This document shows positions 24,734 through 33,514 of a stretch of 64,000 nt of DNA, piece after piece. Position 1 is the first letter of the stretch, and the number at the start of each line of letters is the position of its first letter. The position numbers were made by a program, and so were the translations under genes. The notes beneath the pieces were generated by a model. It was given only the letters and a program-made list of their open reading frames with translations. It made no database searches and was not told the DNA's origin. The stretch comes from RGIG7179 sp051893555 (GTDB lineage: Bacteria > Bacillota > Clostridia > Peptostreptococcales > Anaerovoracaceae), in assembly GCA_051893555.1 (NCBI GenBank), contig JBJFHL010000016.1, positions 5,097 through 69,096 of the forward strand, in the 5' to 3' direction.

Positions 24734-25495
24734 ATGAAAATCCATATTCTCACACTTTTCCCCGAGATGTTTACGCCGGTGACGGAAGCCAGCATTCTGG
24801 GCCGGGCCGGGGAAAAAGGAATTTTAGATATCAATCTGATTCAGATCCGGGACTTCAGCAATGACAAGCATAACAAGGCAGACGATACGCCCTTTGGCGG
24901 CGGTGTAGGCATGGTCATGCTGGCAGATCCCATTTTCGGCGCGCTTCGGTCCATCGGTCCGGAGGAAGAAGTGAAGAAGAAAAAGATCCTGTATATGTCG
25001 CCGCGGGGCAAGATGCTGGATCAGAAGACCATAGAAAGTCTGGCAGCGGAGGAGGAAATGGTCATTCTCTGCGGCCACTATGAAGGCGTGGACCAGAGAG
25101 TCCTGGATTACTGGGACATGGAGGAGGTTTCCATCGGCGACTATATCCTCACCGGCGGAGAACTGCCTGCCATGGTGCTGATCGATGCGGTGAGCCGGTT
25201 TATCCCCGGCGTGCTGGGAACACAGGAGTCTGCCACCGACGAATCCATCTATTCCGGGCTGCTGGAATGCGACCAGTATACCAAGCCCCGGGAGTATGCC
25301 GGCATGAGCGTGCCGGAGGTGCTGTTTAATGGAAATCACAAGCTGATCCACCTGTGGCAGTACGAAAATGCACTGACCCTGACCCGGGACCGGCGGCCGG
25401 ATCTGCTGGAAAAATGGCTGCAGGAAGAGAAGAAGCTGACCAAGGACGAAAAGAAAATACTGGATAAAATTATGTCCGGAGAACAGTTGCCATAA
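24734..25495 (+). CDS. trmD: tRNA (guanine-37-N1)-methyltransferase TrmD
   Basis: 253 residues. Knotted SPOUT fold motifs are ILTLFPEMFTPV, DDTPFGGGVGMVM, ILCGHYEGVDQRVLD and the SAM-binding knot SIGDYILTGGELPAMVLIDAV. It methylates G37 of tRNAs to prevent frameshifting. No rplS follows; an HlyD-like gene comes next instead. Confidence 0.98.
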   Translation: MKIHILTLFPEMFTPVTEASILGRAGEKGILDINLIQIRDFSNDKHNKADDTPFGGGVGMVMLADPIFGALRSIGPEEEVKKKKILYMSPRGKMLDQKTIESLAAEEEMVILCGHYEGVDQRVLDYWDMEEVSIGDYILTGGELPAMVLIDAVSRFIPGVLGTQESATDESIYSGLLECDQYTKPREYAGMSVPEVLFNGNHKLIHLWQYENALTLTRDRRPDLLEKWLQEEKKLTKDEKKILDKIMSGEQLP

Positions 25496-25523
25496 TTGGG
25501 TATTTCGTGGTAAAATATTTATT

Positions 25524-26519
25524 ATGGAAAAGAAGCGAACAACCAAAGGAACCAAACGTACCATATTCCTGTTTCTGCTGATCCTGGCAGTACTCTATGT
25601 GGTGATTTATGTGGTTCCGCAGGTTTCCGACATTTTTGTGGAGACCTACAGTGCGGAATACGGCACGCTGCAGATCAAAGAAGAGACCGACTGCCTTTTT
25701 GTCCGGACGGAGAAGACATATACCGCGCCTTTCGGCGGCGCCGTGAACCGGGTCATCCGCCGGGGAAAGCTGATGCGGACCAGCGCCCGCATTGTGGATG
25801 TGGGACAGACCGCCTGCTATTCCGATATGCGGGGTATCGTCAGTTACTATTATGACGGACTGGAAAGCATGTATACGCCGGAGAACATGGACAGTCTGAA
25901 GGTGAGCGTACTGGAACAGATCCGCGGAAGCGAGGAAAACAAGGTGCAGAAAGCAGCGGAGAATGACGCTGCTGCAGGCGATGTGATCTTCAAAATCGTG
26001 GACAACCAGCAGTGGTATCTGGTGTGCTGGATCAGTCCGCAGACCGCAGAACGATGCAGCGAAGGCAGTACCGTGACGGTGGATTTTGAGGATGGAAGTG
26101 ACAGCGAAGAAAGCACCTGCATTGAAATGCAGGTACAGGAGATAAAAAAACAGGGCGATGTGACCAGAGTGATCCTGTCCTGCAACCGGTACTACCAGGA
26201 TTTTGACCGGTACCGGATCCGGAAATGCGGTCTGATCACAGCCAATACCAGCGGGATTCTGCTGGAAACGGACAGCATCGTGGAAGAAGACGGGCAGAAG
26301 GGTGTCTATGTGGTGGACAAGCTGGGAAACTACAACTTCACACCGGTTCAGATTCTGGATCAAAATGGAAACATCACTGTGGTGGAGAAAAACTATTTCT
26401 ACGATGCAGAGGGAAAAACGACAGAAACCGTAAGCAATTACGATGAAATATTACGGCCTCAGGCGGAAAAGAAAGCGGAAAAGGCAGAGAAGGACGCGGA
26501 GGCTGAAAAAGAGGAGTGA
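25524..26519 (+). CDS. HlyD-like membrane-fusion-type protein
   Basis: 331 residues. One N-terminal transmembrane helix (TIFLFLLILAVLYVVIYVVPQV) is followed by an extracytoplasmic domain. A biotinyl-lipoyl-like strand set is suggested by YTAPFGGAVNRVIRRGKLMR and GIVSYYYDGLES. The C-terminal beta-barrel part has GLITANTSGILLETDSIVEEDGQKGVYVV, and the tail is a charged Lys/Glu repeat. Clostridial genomes often carry such a gene beside yggS-sepF; its partner and function are unknown. It lies 7 bp before yggS. Confidence 0.7.
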   Translation: MEKKRTTKGTKRTIFLFLLILAVLYVVIYVVPQVSDIFVETYSAEYGTLQIKEETDCLFVRTEKTYTAPFGGAVNRVIRRGKLMRTSARIVDVGQTACYSDMRGIVSYYYDGLESMYTPENMDSLKVSVLEQIRGSEENKVQKAAENDAAAGDVIFKIVDNQQWYLVCWISPQTAERCSEGSTVTVDFEDGSDSEESTCIEMQVQEIKKQGDVTRVILSCNRYYQDFDRYRIRKCGLITANTSGILLETDSIVEEDGQKGVYVVDKLGNYNFTPVQILDQNGNITVVEKNYFYDAEGKTTETVSNYDEILRPQAEKKAEKAEKDAEAEKEE

Positions 26520-26526
26520 TCTTATA

Positions 26527-27225
26527 ATGTCTATCAGAGAGAACATAGAACATATCAGAAGTCTGAAGGACGCGGCAGCGGTCCGCAGCGGACGCAGCGG
26601 AGACGATGTACTTCTGGTGGCTGTGACCAAGCTGCATACCGTGGAAGAAATCAACGAGGCCATCGACTGCGGCATCACCGATATCGGCGAGAACAAGGTG
26701 CAGGAGATCATGGACAAATATGACCATGTGAAGCCAGTGCGCTGGCACCTGATCGGTCATCTGCAGACCAATAAGGTGAAGTACATCATCGATAAGGTTT
26801 CCATGATTCATTCGGTGGATTCCCTTCATCTGGCCCAGGAGATCGACAAGCGGGCGGCGCAGCACGGTCTGACCATGGATATTCTGATACAGGTCAACTC
26901 CGCCAGAGAAGAGAGCAAGTTCGGTATTACGACGGAGGAGACAGAGCAGCTGCTTCACGATATTCTGGACACCTGTCCGCATGTGCGGATCCGGGGACTC
27001 ATGTGCATCGCACCATTTGAAGAAAATCCGGAAGATGCAAGGATATACTTTGCAGCGGTAAAGAAGCAGTATGATCAGTTCGGGAAGATATCACACCCGA
27101 ATCTGGATTTCAGATATCTGTCCATGGGCATGTCCGGCGATTTTGAGGTCGCCATTGAGGAAGGCTCCAATCTGATCCGGGTAGGTACTTCCATTTTCGG
27201 TGCAAGAGATTATTCAAAAAAATAA
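26527..27225 (+). CDS. yggS: YggS/PROSC pyridoxal-phosphate homeostasis protein
   Basis: 232 residues from ATG 26527, with GAGGAG just upstream; frame extensions upstream overlap the HlyD-like gene. Landmarks are LVAVTKLHTVEEI with the PLP-binding Lys, DIGENKVQEI, WHLIGHLQTNKVKYI, SMGMSGDFEVAIEEGSN and RVGTSIFG. The protein is a single-domain PLP carrier that keeps vitamin B6 and amino-acid pools balanced. It heads the ylm-type division cluster. Confidence 0.95.
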   Translation: MSIRENIEHIRSLKDAAAVRSGRSGDDVLLVAVTKLHTVEEINEAIDCGITDIGENKVQEIMDKYDHVKPVRWHLIGHLQTNKVKYIIDKVSMIHSVDSLHLAQEIDKRAAQHGLTMDILIQVNSAREESKFGITTEETEQLLHDILDTCPHVRIRGLMCIAPFEENPEDARIYFAAVKKQYDQFGKISHPNLDFRYLSMGMSGDFEVAIEEGSNLIRVGTSIFGARDYSKK

Positions 27226-27248
27226 CACAGGTGTGTGAGGAGGATTGT

Positions 27249-27767
27249 ATGAGTGCATTTGATTCATTAAAGAAATTTATCGGCATTGAAGAGGTGGAGG
27301 AAGACGGCTTCACGGAAGATGAAGTGCAGGCTGCCAAGGAGAAAATGATGCGGGAAGGATCCCGTGACAGCAGCTTCGCAGGGGCGGCGGCAAGAAAGGC
27401 ACCGGCTGAATTCAGCAAGCCATCGGACGCAGCCAAGGCGGTTCCCATTGAAAGGCGCATCTCTGTGGCAAGCACCAACGCCTTTAAACTGGTTCTCATC
27501 GAACCGAAGAGCTTCGATGAATGTCCGAAGCTGGTAGACGGTCTGAAAGGCCGTCGGCCGATCATCATCAATCTGGAAAAGATTGAGACAGAAACGGCAA
27601 AGAAAATCTTTGACTTTCTCAGCGGTGCGACCTATGCCCTGAACGGCAGCGTGCAGAAGATTGCCAATAACATTTTCATCTTTGCACCGGAAAGCGTGGA
27701 CATCGCAGCCAGTCAGGAGGACCGGGGCGGCTTTGATTTCGGAGCCAATAAGAGCCCATGGAGATAA
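27249..27767 (+). CDS. sepF: Cell division protein SepF
   Basis: 172 residues; ATG 27249 follows GAGGAGG. The amphipathic membrane-binding N-terminus is MSAFDSLKKFIG. The C-terminal SepF core (ISVASTNAFKLVLIEPKSFDECPKLVD, RRPIIINLEKIETETAKKIFDFLSG, FIFAPESVDI) forms rings that tether FtsZ to the membrane. The middle is a flexible linker. Confidence 0.93.
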   Translation: MSAFDSLKKFIGIEEVEEDGFTEDEVQAAKEKMMREGSRDSSFAGAAARKAPAEFSKPSDAAKAVPIERRISVASTNAFKLVLIEPKSFDECPKLVDGLKGRRPIIINLEKIETETAKKIFDFLSGATYALNGSVQKIANNIFIFAPESVDIAASQEDRGGFDFGANKSPWR

Positions 27768-27783
27768 CGGAGGATACGAAACT

Positions 27784-28056
27784 ATGAAATATGTACTTGC
27801 GCAGGCCATATACTGGTTTGCGGAACTGCTTACGTTTCTTATGCTTCTGCGTGTGATTTTCAGCTGGATCCAGCCGAATCCATACGGGATGCTGGGAAAG
27901 ATCAATTTATTCTGCATCCGGCTGACGGAACCGGTGGTGGCACCGTGCCGGCAGCTTTTGAGCCGATTCAATACGGGCATGTTCGACTTTTCCGTGATGC
28001 TGGCTTTCTTTCTGGTGCAGATCGCTGCGAATCTGATGATTCGAATCATTCTTTAG
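27784..28056 (+). CDS. yggT: YggT-family membrane protein (YlmG)
   Basis: 90 residues from ATG 27784, preceded by CGGAGG. Two hydrophobic segments flank the signature RVIFSWIQPNPYGMLGKINLFCIRLTEPVVAPCRQLL. The family is linked to division or chromosome placement but has no proven biochemical role. It lies between sepF and divIVA as in Bacillus, but the intervening ylmH is absent. Confidence 0.92.
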   Translation: MKYVLAQAIYWFAELLTFLMLLRVIFSWIQPNPYGMLGKINLFCIRLTEPVVAPCRQLLSRFNTGMFDFSVMLAFFLVQIAANLMIRIIL

Positions 28057-28072
28057 GGGGGACGATGCCGAG

Positions 28073-28696
28073 ATGATTACACCAACCGATATTGAAAACA
28101 AAGTTTTTTCCAGAGGTGTCAGAGGATATAAGGAAGAGGAAGTCGATGACTTTCTGGATTTGATCATTCTGGATATGGAAAAACTGCTGAAGGAAAACCG
28201 GCAGCTGAAACTGGAACTGGAAAAAGCCCAGGGACAGGTGGACCGGCACGTTTCTACCGAAGGTTCGGTTCTGGAAACGCTGGAAGCAGCCAAGGCTCTG
28301 ATGAATGATATTGCGGCCAGTGCGGAACGGCGGGCGCAGGTGATCCTGAAAGATGCCGAACTGGAGGCTGCCATGATCACCAGAGAGGCCAGAGAATCCA
28401 TCGGCCGGCTGACGGAAGAAGAGAGCCGCCTGCGCAGAAGTGTGGAGCGGGTGCGTGAAAAATATCGTCATATTCTGGAAATGGAACTGGAGCGGGTTGA
28501 TTCCGTGGGTGCGGATCTGTTTGAAGAATTAGAGGGGGATTTTCTTCCGGCATCCATCGCCGGACTGCAGCAGATGAACGAAGAAGGTCCGTCTGTCACG
28601 GAGGAACGACCGGTCAGCGATACCCGGGTCGTGACGGAAAAGAAACCGCAGCCGGAAGTACAGGATCTGACGAAGACCATTGTGAATATCAAATAA
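28073..28696 (+). CDS. divIVA: DivIVA-domain protein
   Basis: 207 residues. The membrane-curvature-binding N-terminus is ITPTDIENKVFSRGVRGYKEEEVDDFLDLIILDMEKLL, followed by coiled coil to about residue 150 and a variable C-terminus with polar linker. It marks poles and septa and recruits division or wall enzymes. It follows yggT by 16 bp. Confidence 0.94.
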   Translation: MITPTDIENKVFSRGVRGYKEEEVDDFLDLIILDMEKLLKENRQLKLELEKAQGQVDRHVSTEGSVLETLEAAKALMNDIAASAERRAQVILKDAELEAAMITREARESIGRLTEEESRLRRSVERVREKYRHILEMELERVDSVGADLFEELEGDFLPASIAGLQQMNEEGPSVTEERPVSDTRVVTEKKPQPEVQDLTKTIVNIK

Positions 28697-28715
28697 AGGG
28701 GAAATTTCGGAGTAA

Positions 28716-29180
28716 ATGAAAAAAGCAAGATATGTACTCATTGTGGGCATTCTGCTGGTGGATCAGCTTGTGAAGTATGTGGTCAGAAGCCATATGTATG
28801 TGGGAGAATCCATCCCCGTCATTGAGGATGTGTTTCATCTGACCTATGTACGAAATACCGGCGCAGCCTTCAATCTCTTTGAAGGCATGTCCCTGTTTCT
28901 GCAGATCGTGACCTTTTTTGCACTGCTTTTCGCCGTATGGTTTATGGAGAAGCACCTGCAGCGTCACTGGACGCTGCTGCTGTCCATGATCCTGATCATT
29001 TCCGGCGGTGCAGGCAACCTGATTGACCGGGTGCTGCTGGGATATGTAACAGACCTGTTTGATTTCCGGTTCTTTCCGGTATTCAATGTGGCGGATATTG
29101 CCATCTGCGTCGGCTGTTTCATTCTGGTGCTGTACACCTTTCTTTTCGACCGGCCTGCAGAGGAAAAGGAAAACCCATGA
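28716..29180 (+). CDS. lspA: Lipoprotein signal peptidase LspA
   Basis: 154 residues with four transmembrane helices. Family motifs are DQLVKYVV, YVRNTGAAFNLF, GGAGNLIDRV and FNVADIAI, the last two holding the catalytic aspartates. It cleaves prolipoproteins after diacylglyceryl modification; likely substrates in the window are TupA and DctP. The stop overlaps the start of the pseudouridine synthase gene. Confidence 0.97.
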   Translation: MKKARYVLIVGILLVDQLVKYVVRSHMYVGESIPVIEDVFHLTYVRNTGAAFNLFEGMSLFLQIVTFFALLFAVWFMEKHLQRHWTLLLSMILIISGGAGNLIDRVLLGYVTDLFDFRFFPVFNVADIAICVGCFILVLYTFLFDRPAEEKENP

Positions 29181-30097
29181 ATTCAGAAAAATACACATTT
29201 TTTATTGAGGAAGAAAGCAACGGCACCAGGATTGACCGGGTGCTTTCTTTGCTATTGGCGGAAAGTTCCCGCAGCTATATCCAGAAGCTGATCGAAAAGG
29301 GAAATGTGACCGTAGACGGTCAGGTCTGCACTTCGAAGAAATATAAGGTTTCTTCCGGTCAGCAGGTGGATCTTCTCATGCCGCCGCCGGAGAATCTCTC
29401 GGTGGAGCCGGAGAATATTCCCCTGGATATCGTCTATGAAGATGAGGATGTACTGGTGGTCAACAAACCCCGGGGCATGGTGGTCCACCCTGCCGCCGGA
29501 AACTACACCGGCACTCTGGTCAACGCTGTCCTGTATCACTGCGGTGACCGGCTGTCCTCCATCAACGGGATCATCCGGCCCGGCATCGTCCACCGTATCG
29601 ATAAGGATACCAGCGGACTGCTGATGATCGCAAAGAACAACATGGCCCACGAGTCCCTGTCCGCTCAGCTGGCGGAGCATTCCATCACCCGCCGCTACAC
29701 GGCACTGGTGTATCACAATCTGACGGAGGATGCGGGTATGGTGGACGCGCCCATCGGCAGGGATCCGAAGAATCGACTGCGGATGGCGGTCACCAGTCAG
29801 AATTCCAAACGGGCGGTGACCCACTGGAAGGTGCTGGAGCGGTTCGGTCGGTATACCCTCATTGAGGCCCGGCTGGAAACGGGAAGGACGCATCAGATCC
29901 GGGTGCACATGGCATACATCCATCATCCTCTGGTGGGGGATATGGTCTACGGACCGAAAAAACAGCCGCTGACCGAAGACGGACAGCTGCTCCATGCCCG
30001 GGTGCTGGGCTTCGTCCATCCCCGCACCGGAGAATATATGGAATTTGAACGGCCGCTGCCTCCGGAATTCGAGGCAGTGCTGCAGAAGCTGCGATAG
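29177..30097 (+). CDS. rluD: RluD-family 23S rRNA pseudouridine synthase
   Basis: 306 residues. An N-terminal S4 domain (TRIDRVLSLLLAESSRSYIQKLIEKGNVTVDG) precedes the catalytic domain with HRIDKDTSGLLMIAKNN, in which the Asp is catalytic, and ETGRTHQIRVHM. It makes pseudouridines in large-subunit rRNA. The lspA-rluD pair with ATGA overlap is typical of Firmicutes. Confidence 0.95.
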   Translation: MNSEKYTFFIEEESNGTRIDRVLSLLLAESSRSYIQKLIEKGNVTVDGQVCTSKKYKVSSGQQVDLLMPPPENLSVEPENIPLDIVYEDEDVLVVNKPRGMVVHPAAGNYTGTLVNAVLYHCGDRLSSINGIIRPGIVHRIDKDTSGLLMIAKNNMAHESLSAQLAEHSITRRYTALVYHNLTEDAGMVDAPIGRDPKNRLRMAVTSQNSKRAVTHWKVLERFGRYTLIEARLETGRTHQIRVHMAYIHHPLVGDMVYGPKKQPLTEDGQLLHARVLGFVHPRTGEYMEFERPLPPEFEAVLQKLR

Positions 30098-30184
30098 CCC
30101 GTGCCGCATGGAGGGCAGCCTGCGGATGAAACATGCCGCGAGGCGGCCACATTCCGCACAAAGGGCAGAAAGTGAGAAAAGAAA

Positions 30185-30955
30185 ATGGCAAAGAAAACCC
30201 TGAAACCGGGCACCCTTCTGTGCCCCGTACCGGCTGTCATGGTAAGCTGCGGCAGCGGGGAAGAGAAAAATATCATTACCATCGCGTGGACCGGAATCAT
30301 CAATTCCGATCCGCCGCTGACCTATGTGTCCGTCCGGAAGTCCCGCCATTCCCATCATCTGATTGAGGAAAGCGGTGAGTACGTCATCAATCTGACCACG
30401 GAAGATCTGGCCTTTGCCACGGACTACTGCGGGGTGAAATCCGGCCGTGATGTGGATAAATTTCAGGAGCTGCACCTGACGCCGGAGCCTGCAGAGCAGG
30501 TCTCCTGCCCTATGATCGGGGAATCTCCCGTCAATCTGGAGTGTAAGGTAACAGAGGTGCATTCCTACCCGACCCACGATATGTTCGTGGCAGAGATCGT
30601 GGCGGTGCATGTGGATGAAGCCGCATTTGACGAGAAGGGCAGAATGCCCCTGGAAAAGCTGGGTATGCTGACCTATGTCCACGGCCAGTATCTGGGCGTG
30701 AAAAAACACAGTCTGGGTCGGTTCGGCTTCTCGGTCATGAAGCCGAAAACCCGGAAACGCCTCAACCGGGAGCAGCATCAGGAGCGGGTGGAAAAGAACC
30801 GCGCCGCCCGAAATGCCGCGGCTTCCCGCAGCACCACGGCTTCCCGCAGCACCGGCGGATCGAAGGCGTCTAAAGCCGCACCAAAGGCCGGAGACAGGTC
30901 GGCGGCGAAAACCGCATCGAAGAAAAAAACAGAAAGAAAGAGGCCAAAGGGCTGA
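30185..30955 (+). CDS. Flavin reductase-like protein with basic low-complexity tail
   Basis: 256 residues. The first ~190 match the FMN-binding split-barrel flavin reductase family (KPGTLLCPVPAVMVSCG, ITIAWTGIINSDPPLTYVSVR, YVINLTTEDLAFATDYCG, NLECKVTEVHSYPTHDMFVAEIVAVH). The last ~65 residues are a Lys/Arg/Ser/Ala-rich repeat (SRSTTASRSTGGSKASKAAPK) resembling nucleic-acid-binding tails. The tail is unusual for the family and may be a late addition. The enzyme likely reduces or carries FMN. Confidence 0.85.
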   Translation: MAKKTLKPGTLLCPVPAVMVSCGSGEEKNIITIAWTGIINSDPPLTYVSVRKSRHSHHLIEESGEYVINLTTEDLAFATDYCGVKSGRDVDKFQELHLTPEPAEQVSCPMIGESPVNLECKVTEVHSYPTHDMFVAEIVAVHVDEAAFDEKGRMPLEKLGMLTYVHGQYLGVKKHSLGRFGFSVMKPKTRKRLNREQHQERVEKNRAARNAAASRSTTASRSTGGSKASKAAPKAGDRSAAKTASKKKTERKRPKG

Positions 30956-31336
30956 ATTCCAGGGCAGTCCCACGGGTATTATGTGAAGAATGTGGATATG
31001 CATACGCACCCGCTGTTAACCTCTGATCGGTGAAATGATCCGGCCGGACAAGGCCGGGATGAAAATAGTCATTACGCGCACAAGGGTGGACCAACCGGCA
31101 CCTGTGCAGGCTGCCCTGTCCTTTTCCGTGCGGAACTCTTCTTTCTGTTTTTTCATGCGCGGGCAGAGGCGGGCGGCCAGCCGGCCTCTGCCCGCGCATA
31201 GACCGGTTTTAAATTCTTTGGTGCCGGTTTTCCTGTGCAGCACCATCATAAAACAGAATCCAGGCAAAAGAAAGAATAATTTTCAAAAATGTAATATTTT
31301 AGGGAGTTTCTGTCGTCGTTTAGGGAGTTTTTGTAA
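30956..31336. other. Gene-free gap with a large GC-rich palindrome
   Basis: No supported gene. The notable structure is a perfect 16-bp inverted repeat, arms 31155-31170 (ATGCGCGGGCAGAGGC) and 31184-31199, with a 13-nt loop. There is no strong T-run on either side, so it is not a standard terminator. It could be a protein-binding site or the remnant of a mobile repeat. Confidence 0.5.
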
Positions 31337-32224
31337 ATGGAAAATTCTAGGTATGAACTTTTTGAGCTGAAGGATCGGGGCGGCGCTGTCACGGGATATC
31401 ATTTTCCATGCGAAAATCCGACCCATGTGGTCTGTTTGATCCACGGTATCGGAGAATATGCGGGACGGTTCCGGCGGATGGCGGAGGCCTTGGGCCGGGC
31501 CGGTATCGCTGTGGTTTCCATGGACCTGCGGGGCCATGGCCGGTCGGTGGGGGCGCGCGGGCACTGCGCGCCCCGGCAGGAAGTGCAGAAGGATATGGAT
31601 GCGCTGATGGAAACGGCGCAGGCATTCTATCCCGGCTTGCCGCTGATCCTCTACGGTCACAGCATGGGCGGAAATCTGGTGCTGGATTATCGGTGCCGCG
31701 GTACATATAACGATCTTCCGTCGGCCTATGTCATCACTTCGCCCTGGCTGCGGCTGGTTCATCCCATCCCAAAGCCTGTCTATCATACGGTGAAAGCCCT
31801 GGCCCGGGTGGCACCGACGCTGACTTTCCGGGCGGCAGCCAGACCGGAGGAACTGGGAAATCCGGCGTACGTACTGCCTTATCTGCAGGATCCTCTGATC
31901 CATCCCCGTGTTTCCATGCTCTGCGCCTGCGACGGCTATCTGATCGGTCAGGCCCTGGAAAACGGTACCCTGGAAGACAACGGCCGTGCCCAGCAGATCC
32001 CGTGTTTGCTTCTTCACGGTACCCTGGACAAAATCTGTGCGATCGAGGGAAGCCGCCGTTTCGCGGCCCGTCAGAATCCGGATTTCTTCACCTTCGAGGA
32101 AATTCCCGGCGGGTACCACGAGCTGCATAACGGCACGCCTGAGGGGAAAACCGGCGATGAAATCATGCAGCGTATCATAGAATATATCAAAACCATGCCG
32201 GACGAAAGGGGGATGAAAGTATGA
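31337..32224 (+). CDS. Alpha/beta hydrolase, monoacylglycerol lipase-like
   Basis: 295 residues. The serine-hydrolase order is complete: oxyanion region CLIHGIGEYAGRF, nucleophile elbow YGHSMGGNLVLDY, Asp in LLLHGTLDKICAIEGS and His in PGGYHELHN. The lysophospholipase/monoacylglycerol lipase branch is suggested by RFRRMAEALGRAGIAVVSMDLRGHGRS. It overlaps the following alpha/beta protein by 4 bp. Confidence 0.87.
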   Translation: MENSRYELFELKDRGGAVTGYHFPCENPTHVVCLIHGIGEYAGRFRRMAEALGRAGIAVVSMDLRGHGRSVGARGHCAPRQEVQKDMDALMETAQAFYPGLPLILYGHSMGGNLVLDYRCRGTYNDLPSAYVITSPWLRLVHPIPKPVYHTVKALARVAPTLTFRAAARPEELGNPAYVLPYLQDPLIHPRVSMLCACDGYLIGQALENGTLEDNGRAQQIPCLLLHGTLDKICAIEGSRRFAARQNPDFFTFEEIPGGYHELHNGTPEGKTGDEIMQRIIEYIKTMPDERGMKV

Positions 32225-33012
32225 ATACGTTTTTATACAGGGGATATCAGATCAGCTACGGCGAGTACGGAAATGAGAAGGGCCGCCGGGTGATCCTGGT
32301 GCCCGATGACGGACAGGCCAGCACGTCGGTCCAGTCTGCGATTTCCTGCATGACGGCCTCTTATCGGACCGTTCTCATTGACTTTCTGGGATGCGGCCAG
32401 TCGGACAAGCCGCCGGGCTTCGTTTCCGATCTGTGGCATGACCAGGCGCTGCAGCTGAAGGAACTGTTTTATGCGGCAGGATATGAAACTGCGATCCTGA
32501 TCGGTTTCGGCGAGGGCGGCTGCCGTACCTGTGAAGAATTTCTCCGGGAATGCCCGGAGCTGGCGGAGTTGGTGGTTTTCTCCGCAAAATCCTTTCGCCC
32601 GGGGTCTCTGCCGCCGGAGGCGGAGGGGAAGGTTTTCGTCATTCCGGATTCCATGCGGCCGGCCAGTGGCATAAGCTGGAATCTGCTTGACCTGATGCTG
32701 CAGCAGATTCTGGAGGAAGACCTGAACCCATGTCCATGGTGCGGGCAGCCCATGGTACGGGGGTTGATTGTCGGCGGCCGTGACATGGTCAGGTGGAATC
32801 CCGGCATGGATACCGACTTATGGCCGCTGGAAGAGGATGGTTTCATCCTGCGGAATCGGAGGCCGAAGGGATTCCTGGAGAATCTGAAGACCATGTTTGA
32901 TGCGGACTGTGCCCAGCTGACCGCCTGTGTCTGCTTTTCCTGCGGCAAGCTGACCGCAGACGTGGACCACCTGATTGAAACGGAGAGAAAAAATGAAGAC
33001 GACAGATTTTGA
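32221..33012 (+). CDS. Alpha/beta hydrolase-fold protein lacking the serine nucleophile
   Basis: 263 residues. The fold is clear from VILVPDDGQASTSVQ, YRTVLIDFLGCGQSDKP and AILIGFGEGGCRTCEEFL. The nucleophile elbow normally GxSxG reads GFGEGG, with Glu in place of Ser, so canonical hydrolase activity is unlikely. Two cysteine pairs near the C-terminus (CPWCGQP, CVCFSCGK) could bind metal. It is embedded between a genuine hydrolase and moaC with overlaps on both sides. It may be a pseudoenzyme with a binding role in the cofactor operon. Confidence 0.75.
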   Translation: MNTFLYRGYQISYGEYGNEKGRRVILVPDDGQASTSVQSAISCMTASYRTVLIDFLGCGQSDKPPGFVSDLWHDQALQLKELFYAAGYETAILIGFGEGGCRTCEEFLRECPELAELVVFSAKSFRPGSLPPEAEGKVFVIPDSMRPASGISWNLLDLMLQQILEEDLNPCPWCGQPMVRGLIVGGRDMVRWNPGMDTDLWPLEEDGFILRNRRPKGFLENLKTMFDADCAQLTACVCFSCGKLTADVDHLIETERKNEDDRF

Positions 33013-33514
33013 GAAGAACGAAAAGATGTTTACACATTTTGATGAGAAAGGAAATGCCCGCATGGTGGACGTGAGCGAGAAGGACATCACTGCGCGGCAG
33101 GCGATTGCCAGAGGGAAGATGCGGCTTTCGGAAGTCGTATACCGTGCCATCGAGGAAGGCCGGGTGGCCAAGGGCGATGTGCTGACGGTGGCCACCACGG
33201 CAGGGGTCATGGGAGCGAAAAAAACCTGGGAGTTGATCCCCATGTGCCATATCCTGCAGCTGACCGGATGCAGCATTCAGTGGGAGATGAACCCGGAGCG
33301 TCTGGAGATTCATTGCACCTGCACTGTGCGGTGCAACGGGAAGACCGGTGTGGAAATGGAGGCGCTGACCGGTGTAAGCACGGCGCTTTTGACGGTTTAT
33401 GACATGTGTAAGGCGCTGGATAAGAACATGGAAATCGGACAGATTTACCTGGCAGAAAAGGAAGGCGGAAAGAGCGGACATATCGTGAATCCGTCCAGGG
33501 AGGCAGAGCTATGA
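32993..33514 (+). CDS. moaC: Cyclic pyranopterin monophosphate synthase MoaC
   Basis: 173 residues from ATG 32993, with GGAGAG upstream; it overlaps the previous gene by 20 bp. MoaC features are FTHFDEKGNARMVDVSEKDITARQAIARG, IPMCHILQLTGC, GVEMEALTGVSTALLTVYDMCKA and an AEKEGGKSGH C-terminus. With MoaA it makes cyclic pyranopterin monophosphate, the first step of molybdopterin synthesis. It overlaps the mogA fusion by ATGA. Confidence 0.97.
   Translation: MKTTDFEKNEKMFTHFDEKGNARMVDVSEKDITARQAIARGKMRLSEVVYRAIEEGRVAKGDVLTVATTAGVMGAKKTWELIPMCHILQLTGCSIQWEMNPERLEIHCTCTVRCNGKTGVEMEALTGVSTALLTVYDMCKALDKNMEIGQIYLAEKEGGKSGHIVNPSREAEL

Noticed and set aside
29252..31009. Long minus-strand open frame over rluD and the flavin reductase-like gene
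   Set aside because: Histidine-rich shadow translation with no domain. Both plus-strand genes are certain.
31016..31156. 46-residue minus-strand frame beginning at the GC-rich palindrome
   Set aside because: The start codon has no Shine-Dalgarno sequence and sits against the hairpin. No homology is recognisable.
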